Positions 36,700 to 48,544 of a stretch of 64,000 bases of DNA are shown here, piece by piece; the stretch's first letter is position 1, and each line of letters begins with the position of its first letter. The notes beneath the pieces were generated by a model. The model saw nothing but the letters and a program-made list of their open reading frames with translations, was not told where the DNA came from and made no database searches. Position numbers and translations under genes: made by a program. This DNA comes from Warburgia ugandensis (Eukaryota; Streptophyta; Magnoliopsida; Canellales; Canellaceae). The stretch is taken from contig CP141126.1 in assembly GCA_035236585.1 (NCBI GenBank), forward strand, positions 11,421,001 through 11,485,000. The letters run 5' to 3'.

Positions 36700-38700
36700 T
36701 GTACAGATATTAAAAATCTCTAAAGACACTGGGGGATCCAAATGGTTGGTGATCTATGCCATCTTCAGGCACATCTTGATGTTGGTATATCTCATAGCCT
36801 TCTCTACTTAATCACGCTATCCCTTTAGTCTTTCTTCTATCTACTTGGAAGAATGTTATTTTTTGTATAAGGGATTGATATAAGGGTTGACGGATGGAGA
36901 GACATCAACTTTTGTAAGCACTACTTGTTGCAGGTAGATGTATGCACTATTTTGGACGATTATACTATTATGTTCCCTTACTTTCACTCGATAAGAATTA
37001 AGACAAATGATTTGTAGTCATACCCATCTTTTGTATTCCTTCAATTACTTTAGTAGCTTCCCCATTTAAATGAGCACTTAAAGGTCTTATTGGGTGATAT
37101 CTATCTTCCGTTAATAATTGGAAGATATATAGTTTTACAGGATATATTTGAAATTTGAATTGAAACTTAAATCATATAGGGTTTTGGAATATCTACGAGA
37201 TGTTACTGGACCAATTTAGAAGTTACAAGAGTGTGTAGAAAATTCCTATTGACTATTGATTTTGAAAAAAAGCTTTTATTCATCCTTAATTCCAAAAGTG
37301 TGGTTCAATTTTCATAATGTAGTTAGTTATGGTGTCATTCCTATAGAACACTCATGGATTTTCCTTGAAATTAGTTGTGAAGTCTTCTATCATGGTAGCT
37401 AGAGCACTTTGTAGCCTCCAAATTAGTTAGTGTGGGTGTCATTCCTACAAAGCATTTTTGGATTTTCCCTTGCAAAACATTTCAAAAGTGTTGCTTCTTT
37501 TTTAACATTTGCTACTAACAGTCTGAGAGGATGAAGGTAAAGAGATTTGGAAATAAAATAGAATAAAATAAAAATATCAGCATTGTCACAATTACAGCGA
37601 CAAGAATTAGAATTCTTGATTTTAATATTTGTATCTTTTCATAGTGGAGTTTCCGTACTTGTTTGTGCATGTATGTGTGGTGTGTTTGTGATGTGGCTCT
37701 TCTTCTTTTTTTTCTTCCAAATGAAGAACTGCTTCTCTCATGAGAATTGTATATTAAAGAGACAAAGTATTGAATATTTAGTCATATGGCTTCAAGCTTC
37801 TGCATTTAAAGTCTACACTAGCAAGTGTAAAGTTGATGGAAGTATAAAAAGTGATCACAATATACAAGGTAGCATGTTGCATAAAAGAACTTCATTATAT
37901 AATAATATTATGAGTAGAGAATTAAAGTTCTGCCATTTCCATATCCATGAGACAATTAATTGGTGAGGTGCTCTTCTTCTTGAGGAAATAGGATTCTAGT
38001 TTGTGTTTTGGAGTAGAAGGTTGATTCATTTTGAGGCACTTTTTGTACCCCTTTTGAGGTTTATGTTGTAGATAAATTTACAATTGATGAATTGGAGCTC
38101 TTTTAGCTTCTTTATTATGTCCAACATGCTGAAAATTGTTTCTACGAGTTAAAAATTGTCTGCATGATTTTGTTGTTTACTCTTCAAGGCTAGAATTTTC
38201 TTATATGGTTAAAACATGTAAAAAAGAATAGAGAACCTTGATCCAATTTTCTCAACACTTGATCAAGAGCCCTCATAGAACACTTATAATATTAGTTGAA
38301 TTAAAAAAACAAGGACACTTCACTAGTCTTTAAATGTAATAGAAGCAAGAATCTAATATAGGTTTTATTACTTATTAGTTGAAAGTAAAAATCCCCTCCC
38401 AAATGGTCAGCATTAAATTGAAGTATCTTTACCATCCCATACAATTACCACTAACAACCATGCAAATAACAATACAATTGCCACAAATAACAACAAAGTA
38501 ATAATTCTATTCATTAACAACACCACCTCTCCTTCCCTTGAAATGTAGGTTGAAGCACAGTGCTTTGATACAATTGTTTCTCTAAAATTTCTAGCACTAG
38601 CTTCCCCCTCTCCACGTTCTACACTATCAAATACCCCTTTTTGAACTCTTGCTTCAATAGCTTGTCTTGCTAGCAAGGCTTCAATTTTATCATTTCATTT
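36700..38700. other. AT-rich intergenic DNA, no gene seen
   Basis: A ~50-bp segment at 37319-37367 recurs diverged at 37421-37472 (both with GGTGTCATTCCTA and GGATTTTCC). The 127-codon open frame at 37583-37966 has no recognised domain. Confidence 0.4.
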
Positions 38701-38714
38701 GAAAAATCCACAAT

Positions 38715-38896
38715 CGTGCGACCTTGGTGCAACAATAGAGTTGTCGATGTGTGACCTTGAGGTTACGGGTTCAAGGCGTGGAAATAGTCTTTTGCAAAAT
38801 ACAAAGTAAAACTGCATGCTATTGACCCTTGTGGTTTACCCCTTCTTCGGACCCTGCATACACTGGAGCTTCATGCACTGGGCTGCCCCTTTTAAT
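38715..38896 (+). mobile_element. Au-type SINE
   Basis: ACCTTGGTGCAACAATAG head, GGTTACGGGTTCAAGGCGTG box, TTGACCCTTGTGGTTTACCC body, GGGCTGCCCCTTTT tail. Flanks show only a diverged candidate target duplication (AAAAATCCACAATC and AAAAATTGACAATC). Confidence 0.82.
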
Positions 38897-39690
38897 CTAA
38901 AAAATTGACAATCAAACTCACCTTCCCAATCTGGGAACTTATAGATATCCTTTCCTATATTTTTTCTCGTACCTGACTTGTATAATCTAAGTTTCTAGCA
39001 GCCCTTACAACACATCAACCTTGAAGCTTCATCTCCATTGGAGCCAACCGTGTCGTTGTCTCTGGTTAAATATGATAGTACAAAAAAGAAATAAAAAAGG
39101 CTAGTTTGTTGGAGGGATTCAACTCATTGGCCTTGGTATTAAACGTAAAGAAGAGAAAAATCAAGGATTTATCAAGTTCTTGATAAAAAAATATATTGGG
39201 CACTCCTTTTTTTAAAACTTTTTCTAAGCCCAGGCAGCAAGTAAATTTGCGACCATTGTAAGTCAACTCACTACTTGGCATGAATTACAAGAAGAAACGT
39301 GGTTAAGAACTTTTAGAACTAAAAACCTCTCTCACTTTCTAAAGTTCGGCCAAGTTAAGGCTGTTTTGAAGATTTATCCTGGATGTTAATGCTTGCGTGG
39401 GCTTGCGTATTGTATTACGCGATGGAGGTCAAAAGCAAAGCTTGTACCAAAAAAACTATCCTTCAAAGTAGAGCCATAAAAGAAAGAGGAGAAACACAAC
39501 TTGCTAAGAAAAGACAAACAGAGTCTGGATGCATGGGTACCCAGCGGCGGAGTGTTAAGATACATAAATTACGAACCTTAATGGAGAAGCAACTGCCCGT
39601 CACCTACTCTTCCAGAAAGCCCATATTTTTTCAGCTAACAAAAGTGTGAACGTGGACCGTTCGCTGCTGGAGTTAGATGAACTCGTCAAT

Positions 39691-39790
39691 TGCCCTATTT
39701 ATTTGAATAAAACGCCATTGTTTCGGGAGTGAGCTTGGATAAGTTGCCACTTAACAACCTCTGCCAAGGAACTCAGAGGGTTCGACGAAG
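39691..39790 (+). promoter_or_regulatory. Possible LAR core promoter and 5' leader
   Basis: An AT-rich TATTTATTTGAATAAAA stretch at about 39694-39710 lies 80-95 bp before the LAR ATG, at a distance compatible with a TATA element and a short leader. A CACCTACT word near 39601 resembles MYB AC-type sites, the class that activates LAR genes, but single short matches are weak evidence. Confidence 0.25.
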
Positions 39791-42700
39791 ATGACTGCTG
39801 CATGTGCCCCACTGCTCATCATCGGTTCTACTGGGTTCATTGGCCTTTTCATCGCTGAGTCAAGCCTAGCTTCGGGTAGGACCACATACGTGCTTGTTCG
39901 CTCCAGCTCTGCGGGAGCTCCTTCTAAGGCTAAGACCATCAGAGTCCTGCAGGAAAAAGGCGCCATCGTCGTACATGTAAGTGTGTCATGCCTTAGGGCT
40001 TCAGTGTTGATATGTTTTAACTTTTTATATTTTTCTCTAATTTATGGTTATTTCAGGGATCCGTAGATGATCGGGACTTTATGGAGAAGCTGCTGAAGGA
40101 GCATCAGATCGAGGTAGTCATCTCGGCTGTTGGTGGTGACAGCATCCTTGATCAGCTTACATTAGTGGAAGCCATCAAAGCAGTGGGCACAATAAAGGTA
40201 TTAAATCAGCACATACAATCTTCAAGCGTTAGAAAATAGCATAGATATATAGAAATATGAAAACAAAATGACTTCCATAACATGTATCTAAGCAGAGATT
40301 TTTGCCGTCGGAGTTCGGGCACGACATAGACAGGGCAGACCCAGTCGAGCCTGGACTTACCTTGTACAATGAGAAGAGAACTGTCCGACGAGCCATTGAG
40401 GCTGCTGGGATTCCCTACACTTATATCTGTTGCAACTCCATTGCTGCATGGCCTTACCATGACAACACTCATCCATCTGAGGTCCTCCCACCTTTGGATC
40501 GATTCCAAATCTACGGCAATGGCACTGTAAAAGGTATTATCAGAAATTCCGCTAATCATCGTTATCTAACACGCACTTAGTTTATCACTGGTTTTTATTT
40601 CTTCGTTTTTCTTTATTAACTTTTTTTTCCTCAACCCCCCCCCCCGCCCCTCCTTGGTGGGCAAGCGAGTTGAACCTGCAGCCTTTTTAGGAACACGCAC
40701 ACCTTACTCCCGGCCTAGATGATCACACTCGGGGATTTTTGAGAATTTCTGGGTTTCCATTGTCCTTCGAGCAAACAAGATCCCAGAGTTGTACACCTTA
40801 AAAAATTCGTAGCCAAAGGTTTATGTCTACCTGATAAATCAGTTCATAGTGATAAGACCTTTTTGGCACAAAGTGGGCCCTGAACTTAGTATCTGATACT
40901 GATAGTGGGCAGTTGTGGAAATGCCTCAAACAATTGATTCAAAGGTTACAGATGCAGGGAATCAAGCATTTATTGTTGGGTACAGTTGTCAACTTGGTAC
41001 GCTGCATTATTTAAAACTAACGTGGGTCCGGTTGCTAAATCAATTGTTATGAGGTGAAAAACTGAAAAAGAAAAATGTAAACATTTAATCTCTTTTTAAT
41101 TTTTTCAGAACAAGGGGAGAAACAACTCCATGCTCCTTCAGCTTTGGAAAATAAACACCTGTAAAGAAATTCAAATATAAAACTCATGCTTTGAGTACCT
41201 TTGAATAAATGAATTTGTAGCTTTCTAACAAAAAATATAAAAAATAACATCAAAATCTGATCCATATATAGCTGTTAGCACCATTGTAGAAAAACCAAAT
41301 CTCACCCTTTTTTTGTCATGAAAATGAAAATCACTCGTTTTCTCTCATACAGAAATTATTAATTTTATTTTTTAAATAAACAAAAATAGAAACCCTCTCA
41401 CCCTTTCACTCTCTCTCTATTTTGGTGTACAAGTGACATTCAGTGCACTTGTGGGCTTCTAGTACATATTGAAAGCTCCACTCACTCATATACATTTTTT
41501 AACTTGGGCGCCTCCCTAGAAGGCTTTGGTATAATTTATTTTATTTATTTATTTATTTTCATCAAATGGTCAATATCAAACTCAAAGGCGAATGGCCTTT
41601 TGCCGGATTGGCTCTCCTTTGACGCATTATTAGCTGGACAACGAGTTGATTTGTTGTCTTGTCAATAGTTGGTATGGCTGCCATGATGCGATGGAGACTG
41701 CTATCAGGTGAATGGTGCAGCAATTGCCCCCTAAGTGATACTCAATAATTTACATACCCTTTTGAGTGTATCATTAAATTATTTGCTGTTCGGGGAGAAC
41801 TTTTAATATATTACACTGTTTTCCCCCTTATTTGGCACCAACTTCTTACCTAGTTCACCAAATGAACCTTGTAAGGTGGGCACATGCCGAGCACCCAAGC
41901 AACAAGGATGAGTGAGAACGAACAGGTCAGAAAGACATTGAAAAGTAGACGCTAGAACGTAAAATTTATGGTTTTACGGTGAAGGAGCAGTAGAAGGGAT
42001 TCTCTTAATGCGGACGGGTGAAAAACACTACTAGCTAAACCTAAACGTACGTGTTTGGGGCAGATGGCTGTTGAGCAATTTGCCCTCTCCCAACAGCCAT
42101 CTGCTGTCCTAAAAGATTGAGTGTAAAAGCAAGCAGGACAACGTTGTCCCTCTTAGATTACATTTTTCAAGGCCTCATTGGACATCTGTTCAACTTCTTT
42201 TGATGGAATAGAAGAGAGAAACTACTTTTCAAAATAAATGGTTTTGTAGCTTGGCTCCCACGTGGTTGGCCATCTAGCCGTCTCTATTTCTTACCCCCGA
42301 CATGAGGAGTTACTGCGGCCGTCGATCAGGAAAGTAGAACAGATGAGACAGTGGATGTGGAGTCTAGTAAGTACTGTACATGTAGAAGAAATCAGGCTTG
42401 CATGTGGACTGTAGCAAGTTCTGTACCTGGGACATTGACTCCGTGAGAATAATACACTCGTAAGTGGGCCGAGTAAAGTGCCAATCTGTGGGGGAAAGGG
42501 TCTAGCAACATGAAGTCAGCACAACCTTCCAAAATAATTGGGCCAAACCTGTGTTATCTCTACACCAAACGTGTCTGCGAAAAATACCAAAGAAGAGACC
42601 CCACTTCTAAAGAACCACAAAGGAAACAACAGGTTGGAACTCGTTAGGGTGACGATAAACCATTAGCGTTGGACATTTCTAGTTTTTTGACAAAGAGAGA

Positions 42701-44670
42701 AAAATCACAGCAATTTATTTGACTTGTTAAGTATAAAGCTATTCTATTATCAATAAATAAAAATGTATCTAAATAATATTATATTGTGACAAACAGATTA
42801 TAGGTTTAGGATTAAAACTTTAAAAAAATAAAAAATAAATCAACCTACTTGAAAGCTTCTTAAGTATAATGTTATATACTAAATAATTATTATATTAGGA
42901 GTGTTAATTTTAATTAGGAGTTGCAATGCAGGTGACATTAGATTGGCTGAGAAAAAGTTTTTAATTGCTATTTTTTTTAAATTTATTTGTTTTTAATTTT
43001 TTCTAGCCAATCAAATATCACATGTTTCTTGTACATGTATGAAATAGCTGAAATTAACACCTCTTGTAATAGATGGGCTTGAAACTTAGCATTGTTAAAA
43101 AATTGAAAAGAAAGTTATACAAAATTATATTTTTAAAATAGATGTATTCAAAAAGGGCAGCCCGGGTGCATGAAGCTCCCGCCTATGTGGGCTCCAGGGA
43201 AGGGGCAGACTACAAGGGTCTATAGTAGGCAGCCTCTTGAACCCGTAATCTCAAAGTCACACAACGACAACTTTTACCGTTGTGCCAAGGCTCCCTTTCA
43301 GATGTATCCAAAAAACTTTAAAAAATATATTTTTATTAAATATATATTTAAAGTTTAATGCAATGGGCAAAAAATATTAATGATCTAACTTTTACTGGCT
43401 GACTTTCTATTACCTTAAACTTTTACGTGGGACGGTAATCTAACATGGTATTAGGCTTTATTGGTCAAAAGGTCATTCAACAAAGACTCATCTTTTAAAT
43501 AAAAAAGAGTCTTTTTGTAACCACAAAAAAAAAAAAACCGAATCATTTTCGTAACCATGGAGTCATTAACCAATTTAACTAATGAGTGGTGTGTTACCAC
43601 AAATAAAGAAACACTCGGACAAAAGTTTTCACATCCATATTTGAATCAACAATGCCATCATAAGCCGAGTAATGCTTTTTCTAATCCTAGACGAGAGAAG
43701 CATCTTACTGGCGAACCCACTTGCTCAAAATTGATTGATGTTAACCTCTATTTGTTTTCTTTTTCGACTTGCTTACAAATTGTGGATTGAATGTGTCAAA
43801 TTCTCAAAGGTCGTTGTAGTGCCAGTAGGGGTCCATCATTGATCAGGAAAACGGGCTTGCCATTTTTGTAGCCCACAAAATTTCCAGTTCAACCATTATC
43901 TATCCAAATTCTGTTTTTCACTCTAGCAGCTTCTAAATCTTGTTATTGTGTATCAGCCTACTTTGTGGCTGGAACGGACATCGGCAAATTCACCATAAAA
44001 GCCGTCGACGATGTTCGCACCCTGAACAAAAGTGTTCATTTCCGGCCCGCCTGCAACTGCCTCAACATAAACGAGTTAGCTTCTCTGTGGGAGAAGAGGA
44101 TCGGTAGAACACTTCCCAGAGTCAGTGTCACGGAGGACGACCTACTAACCGCAGCTGAAGGTTAACCACAATCTTTTATGATGCTATATGACACAACATT
44201 TCACCATTGAAGGGGCTGTTGGGCCTTGGGATGACAAACCACGGATAGTGATTTATCCCTTGCTCTTGGCAGCCCTTCAGCCTCAGACAAGGATAAAATC
44301 CTTCGTATTACAGTGATTTTCTGAAACTATATATGATTATGCTTGTATTTATGCTCACCCACTTACTCTGCTTGTAGAGAACTGTATTCCCAGCAGCGTT
44401 GTTGCGTCATTCACCCATGACATCTTCATCAAGGGCTGTCAGATCAACTTCGGCATCGAAGGACCGCATGACGTCGAAGTAACCTCTCTCTATCCCGACG
44501 TTCCATTCCGCACCATGGAGGATTGTTTCAAAGATTACATCCTCGACCTCCACGATCATTCCGCCGAAGAGATCAGCACAAAGAATTCTATGGTTGAAGT
44601 ACTAGCCATCACCGCAACATGTGCTTGTTGGAAGACCAATGGAAGATCAAAATGCACATTTCTATCCTAG
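39791..44670 (+). CDS. LAR: Leucoanthocyanidin reductase
   Basis: Five exons join in frame: 39791-39976, 40057-40197, 40296-40533, 43957-44160 and 44378-44670, with GT-AG introns, giving 353 residues. It belongs to the NADPH-dependent PIP (isoflavone-reductase-like) short-chain reductases. The LAR-specific signatures are all present: RFLPSEFGH at residues 110-118, ICCN at 153-156 and THD at 269-271. The nucleotide-binding GSTGFIG is at 12-18. Catalytic residues by comparison with grape LAR1 (His122, Lys140) are His118 and Lys136. The enzyme reduces leucoanthocyanidins to 2,3-trans flavan-3-ols such as (+)-catechin in the cytosol, feeding proanthocyanidin synthesis. Intron 3 is 3.4 kb and hosts a MITE and a SINE. 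The family normally ends in ATCA; here ATCA (336-339) runs on into 14 more residues because a TGT stands at 44626-44628. All splice sites are canonical, so the gene looks functional. Confidence 0.96.
42898..43063. mobile_element. Short fold-back MITE in LAR intron 3
   Basis: Left end GGAGTGTTAATTTTAATTAG and inverted right end AGAGGTGTTAATTTCAGCTA begin imperfect inverted repeats of about 60-70 bp. Both arms carry GTGACATTAGATTGGCT / GTGATATTTGATTGGCT. About 166 bp in total. Confidence 0.65.
43155..43299 (-). mobile_element. Au-type SINE with internal deletion, in LAR intron 3
   Basis: Tail GGGCAGCCCGGGTGCATGAA and head (inverted GGGAGCCTTGGCACAACGG) are both present. The CTTGCATTTTGCAAGAGGCT-type middle of the other copies is missing about 35 bp. 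Target duplication AGATGTATTCAAAAA / AGATGTATCCAAAAA at 43140-43154 and 43300-43314. Confidence 0.85.
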
Positions 44671-44926
44671 CCCAAGATTCTTAGTAGATAATTTTCTTTA
44701 CTTATCTCGGGCAATTTGTTGTGTCTAGACTTTTTAAGTTAGATAACTAGTAACTTGTATCCATATGTTTCCACCGCAGTTGCCGGTGCTTTCTACAGTT
44801 GCAATTGCGCTTGTAGTCCATCAAATAAGGGGGACCCATTGGTGTCTGCTTTCATGAATGGATCATGTCAGTAATCAGACAGGTGTTGCAGGGTTTGCGT
44901 GACATAGTTTAGCTGTCTTTCAAGTG

Positions 44927-44949
44927 GGCCGGCATTTATTTTGCCGGCC
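44927..44949. other. Perfect 8-bp-stem hairpin downstream of LAR
   Basis: GGCCGGCA and TGCCGGCC are separated by a 7-nt T-rich loop, about 255 bp past the LAR stop codon. Possible 3' UTR or flanking structure; function unknown. Confidence 0.6.
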
Positions 44950-45102
44950 ACGACTGACCGCAGTCCAAGTGCCGTCTACCGGCCGCTTTTTGTGGAGCAT
45001 ATCCGACTTGTTCACGTCATTGCTGCATGATGTAGAAATTTAAAAATATGTGATTTGAATTATTTTAATATCTAAAAAAATAATTTATAAATTATACTCA
45101 GA

Positions 45103-45166
45103 AACTGGCGGTTTAAAAACTTCATAAAAACTGGCGGTTTAAAAACTTTATAAAAACTGGCGGTTT
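45103..45166. repeat. 26-bp tandem repeat, three copies
   Basis: CTGGCGGTTT starts at 45105, 45131 and 45157, separated by AAAAACTT(C/T)ATAAAAA. The first two units are nearly identical. Confidence 0.85.
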
Positions 45167-45179
45167 CTCCATAATATAC

Positions 45180-46600
45180 TGTATGACGAGGGGGAAGATT
45201 ATTGTAGCACGTTCCATTATTGTAATACGCAAGGAGAGGGAGGGTGGCCCACTTAACATGCAGTTTTAATGTATTAAAATATCAGGTACCGGATCTTCAT
45301 GAGAGGCCCAGCTACATGATCAACCCTTCATTTTAGTGGGCTCCAATAGGGAAATGTTGAAGCCTAAATTTTATAAATCGAGTGATACCAATTGAATAAC
45401 TGGTTGTCATTAAATTAATTAAAGGCAAATGAAAACGCTTGGTCCCATCTTAGTATTCCTCATGTGGTTAATCAATGAATATATCATGTGATTAATCTTA
45501 CTATGTTTGATCATATGAAAATTTTGCTTCTTGCCTGTTGATTATGGACCATTCTTTAAACAGTTTTTCTTATTGTCTAAATGCTGTGACTAAAAGTACA
45601 TTTTAAAGATCCCAAGCTCTATTTAATTTGCTTAGCTTTAGATATATTATGAACAACACATCAAGGTGATTATGGATCATTCTTTAAACAATGTTTTTCA
45701 TCATCTATGTAATGTGATCATAAGTACATTTTTTAAAAGAATTTAAGCTCATCCAATCCTCATTTCTTTTAGAGCAATACTCATCCAAAGTTAGAGAAAT
45801 CAAATGGACGGGTTCGATCACCCAAAGATAGAGCCCATCTTACAAATTACCAATTCAAAACATAAATAAATGCTTAAATTAGAATTTATATAAATACTTT
45901 TTAATAGTTTATTTATCAATTAATAAAGAGAGAGAAGAAGTAAACACGTTTCTATCATATATAAATATATCAATACATACAAGTCACTAAACATCATTCT
46001 ATTTTAACGTCGAATAAATAGATATTATAAATAGAATGAAACAACATTTTTATTTTCAAAAAAAGATATCAGATAACAGCTCGTCAGATAATAGTGTACA
46101 GAAATAAGTATTGCCGATCACTATCTAATGCACTGGAAGCATGATGTGCACCCTGAGACACTTGTACCTTGTATACATGTCCATTGCTATGGTTTTCTTG
46201 TTGTTTCGTATAGTGGAGAACCAAAGGATGGCTCTTAATGAAAAGACTCCTGTTTTCATAAAATAATTTTGAAAATAAAACTCTCCTGCCGGATTTTTTG
46301 TCTAAATATTTAAAAATATATAATACATATTTATTTTTCTCAATTTCACCTTTAATTAAAAACCTTCACATATAATAATAAAATAAAACATACAATTATA
46401 GGATTTCTCTGGTCAAAGCCCAAACAATAAGGAATATAAATTTAAGTCATAATTTAGATTAAATACTTAAATGGGAACAGGCCTGAACCAGCTATTTGAA
46501 AACTATGACTTAAATCACAAGCGCAATATAATGACTATATACATTTATACTTCTACACAAAAATTTAGTATTTTAAAAAAAATTAATATTTCTTTCAATT
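45180..46600. other. AT-rich intergenic DNA, no gene seen
   Basis: An imperfect direct repeat of a TTATGGA(C/T)CATTCTTTAAACA block (45541 and 45671) is the only structure noticed. Confidence 0.4.
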
Positions 46601-46604
46601 CTCA

Positions 46605-47080
46605 CATATACATGCTCGTTAGGGCTCTTGTCAAAGAATGATATATCACAATCTGTCTTATCACTGAGTGGTAGCGTCTTATCACAAACCCATTTGTGCA
46701 ATAGTCAGTATCCTCTAGAATGGCCAACATGTTAGTGCATGTCCAATAACTATGCGGTATACTATGCATGTAGAGGATCCACATCCAACTACGTTCGACT
46801 GTAGGTATCACACGGGCTACACCAGTTATCATGAAGGCACTGGATCATAAGAGAGTGGTCTCCTCATGATATAATACTCTCGTCAAGAGGCCTCTTCGGG
46901 TAGGTATCTCATTTCTGAACCTAGTGGCCAATTGGACTTCCTAGTATAGTAAGGGTCTTATGTTTCGCCTTAGGATAGGCTCAACTCTCATAAGTCACCT
47001 AATTTTGGGCTAGGCATAACTCTCCTGAGTTGCCTAATTTTAGGCTAGGCACAACTCTCCTGAGTCACCTAGTTTGTTTA
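46605..47080. repeat. Unclassified repeat-like block with a 35-bp triple repeat
   Basis: Within an otherwise AT-rich region this stretch has more balanced composition. At 46974-47078 three 35-bp units (AGGC starts at 46977, 47012, 47047) read AGGC-AACTCTC-GAGT-CCTA. Together with the downstream TC tract it resembles decayed plant LTR sequence, but no LTR end is identifiable. Confidence 0.4.
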
Positions 47081-47099
47081 TTTTGCATTTCTCAATACA

Positions 47100-48470
47100 T
47101 CTTATGAAAGTATTGAAAAAATAAAAATAAAAATTCATTCTCAAACTGTATTTCAATTAACATAAATTATCGACTAGCTTATTCTACTCTTAGCCTGTAC
47201 AATTGTACTATATTTGCAACTCAACGTTTTTTAAATTATATGTCTACCGTACTAGATATCAAAGCCTATGAATCATCAACCTTGTACAAAACATATAGGT
47301 TGAGTATACATAATTCGCTATTTTTCCAAAATGGATCAAAGTTACTAAGTATTATGCATCGCATGCATAGAGTAATGGATTATAAAATTTATATTTTTGA
47401 AGCAAATAACAATTGAATGCTATATGCACAAACCGTCCTTTCACTTAAAAATCATATAAATCAAATGGAAGATGAATGGATGAGATTAACTTTTCATGTA
47501 TTATGAGTAGACATCAAATACAAATAGAAAATCAACGGCCAAATCATGTATGGATCATGCCAGAGAAAACACGCCATGCTTTAAGCAATATCCATTCAAA
47601 CATTTAGATCCAAAATCAAGTGCAATTCGTGCCACCTTAACAGAAATTGACGGTAAAGGCTATGCTTAAAATATTGCAAAGAAACACTATGCACAATTGT
47701 TTCAAGCAAAACAAATATGTGTGCCACTTACTAAGAGAATCAACCATCAATATCAAAATTTCAAATTTGACTAGTAGATCCAAAATAAAAGAAAACAATA
47801 TTTGACTAGTCATAATAGTAGTGTGCCAAAAATTCAAATAAAACACGAATAAGCATACTTGATTCAGTGGAAAGCCATTCTTTAAATACGTTCATGCAAT
47901 AAAACTATGCTTAAATCCACCCATTCATTTGGGGTGAACTATAACCCATTCATTTGTGTCTGCATACTATAGATCAACCTGAGAACATGATTTTTTTATT
48001 TTATTTTTAGTATGCGTGTTATGGAGGATGAAAATAAAGAATCACTAAGATCTACTATTAGGCATTTACGTTTTGATAAATAAAATATGATGTGTGTAAC
48101 TCCTCCAGACTAAATAGCACTATGAAGTGAGTAAGATTTATCCAAGTAGAGTCATACTTAAGCTTTTAATAAAAATCAACATGCTTAGTGAAATGAACAT
48201 TAAGTAGATCAAATAAGGCATGCTAGCAATCCTAGATTAAACACACTCATTAGAACCTACATAACATTTCAAAAGACATATCATTTGCTTCCTGATCATG
48301 CATCCAAATTGCTTTTACCAATCCAAAAACACCTGAAATAAGACTTCATAATAGTTAGAAATTCAACCAACTTAGACAAGTTCCTAAATCGCAATCTCTT
48401 ACCTCGTAAATGAAATTATTATTCTACAATCTTCTTGTTCAAAATACAAAAATTTGAGAAAAATGATCCA
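47100..48470. other. AT-rich intergenic DNA, no gene seen
   Basis: No coding domain recognised. Confidence 0.4.
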
Positions 48471-48474
48471 GATG

Positions 48475-48477
<3 letters not shown>

Positions 48478-48541
<64 letters not shown>
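48478..48541. repeat. Uninterrupted TC microsatellite, about 31 units
   Basis: A pure TC dinucleotide run of about 63 bases. Likely length-polymorphic. Confidence 0.97.
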
Positions 48542-48543
<2 letters not shown>

Positions 48544-48544
48544 T

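Noticed and set aside
37583..37966. 127-codon plus-strand open frame
   Set aside because: No domain; T-rich and hydrophobic by composition; no homology I can name.
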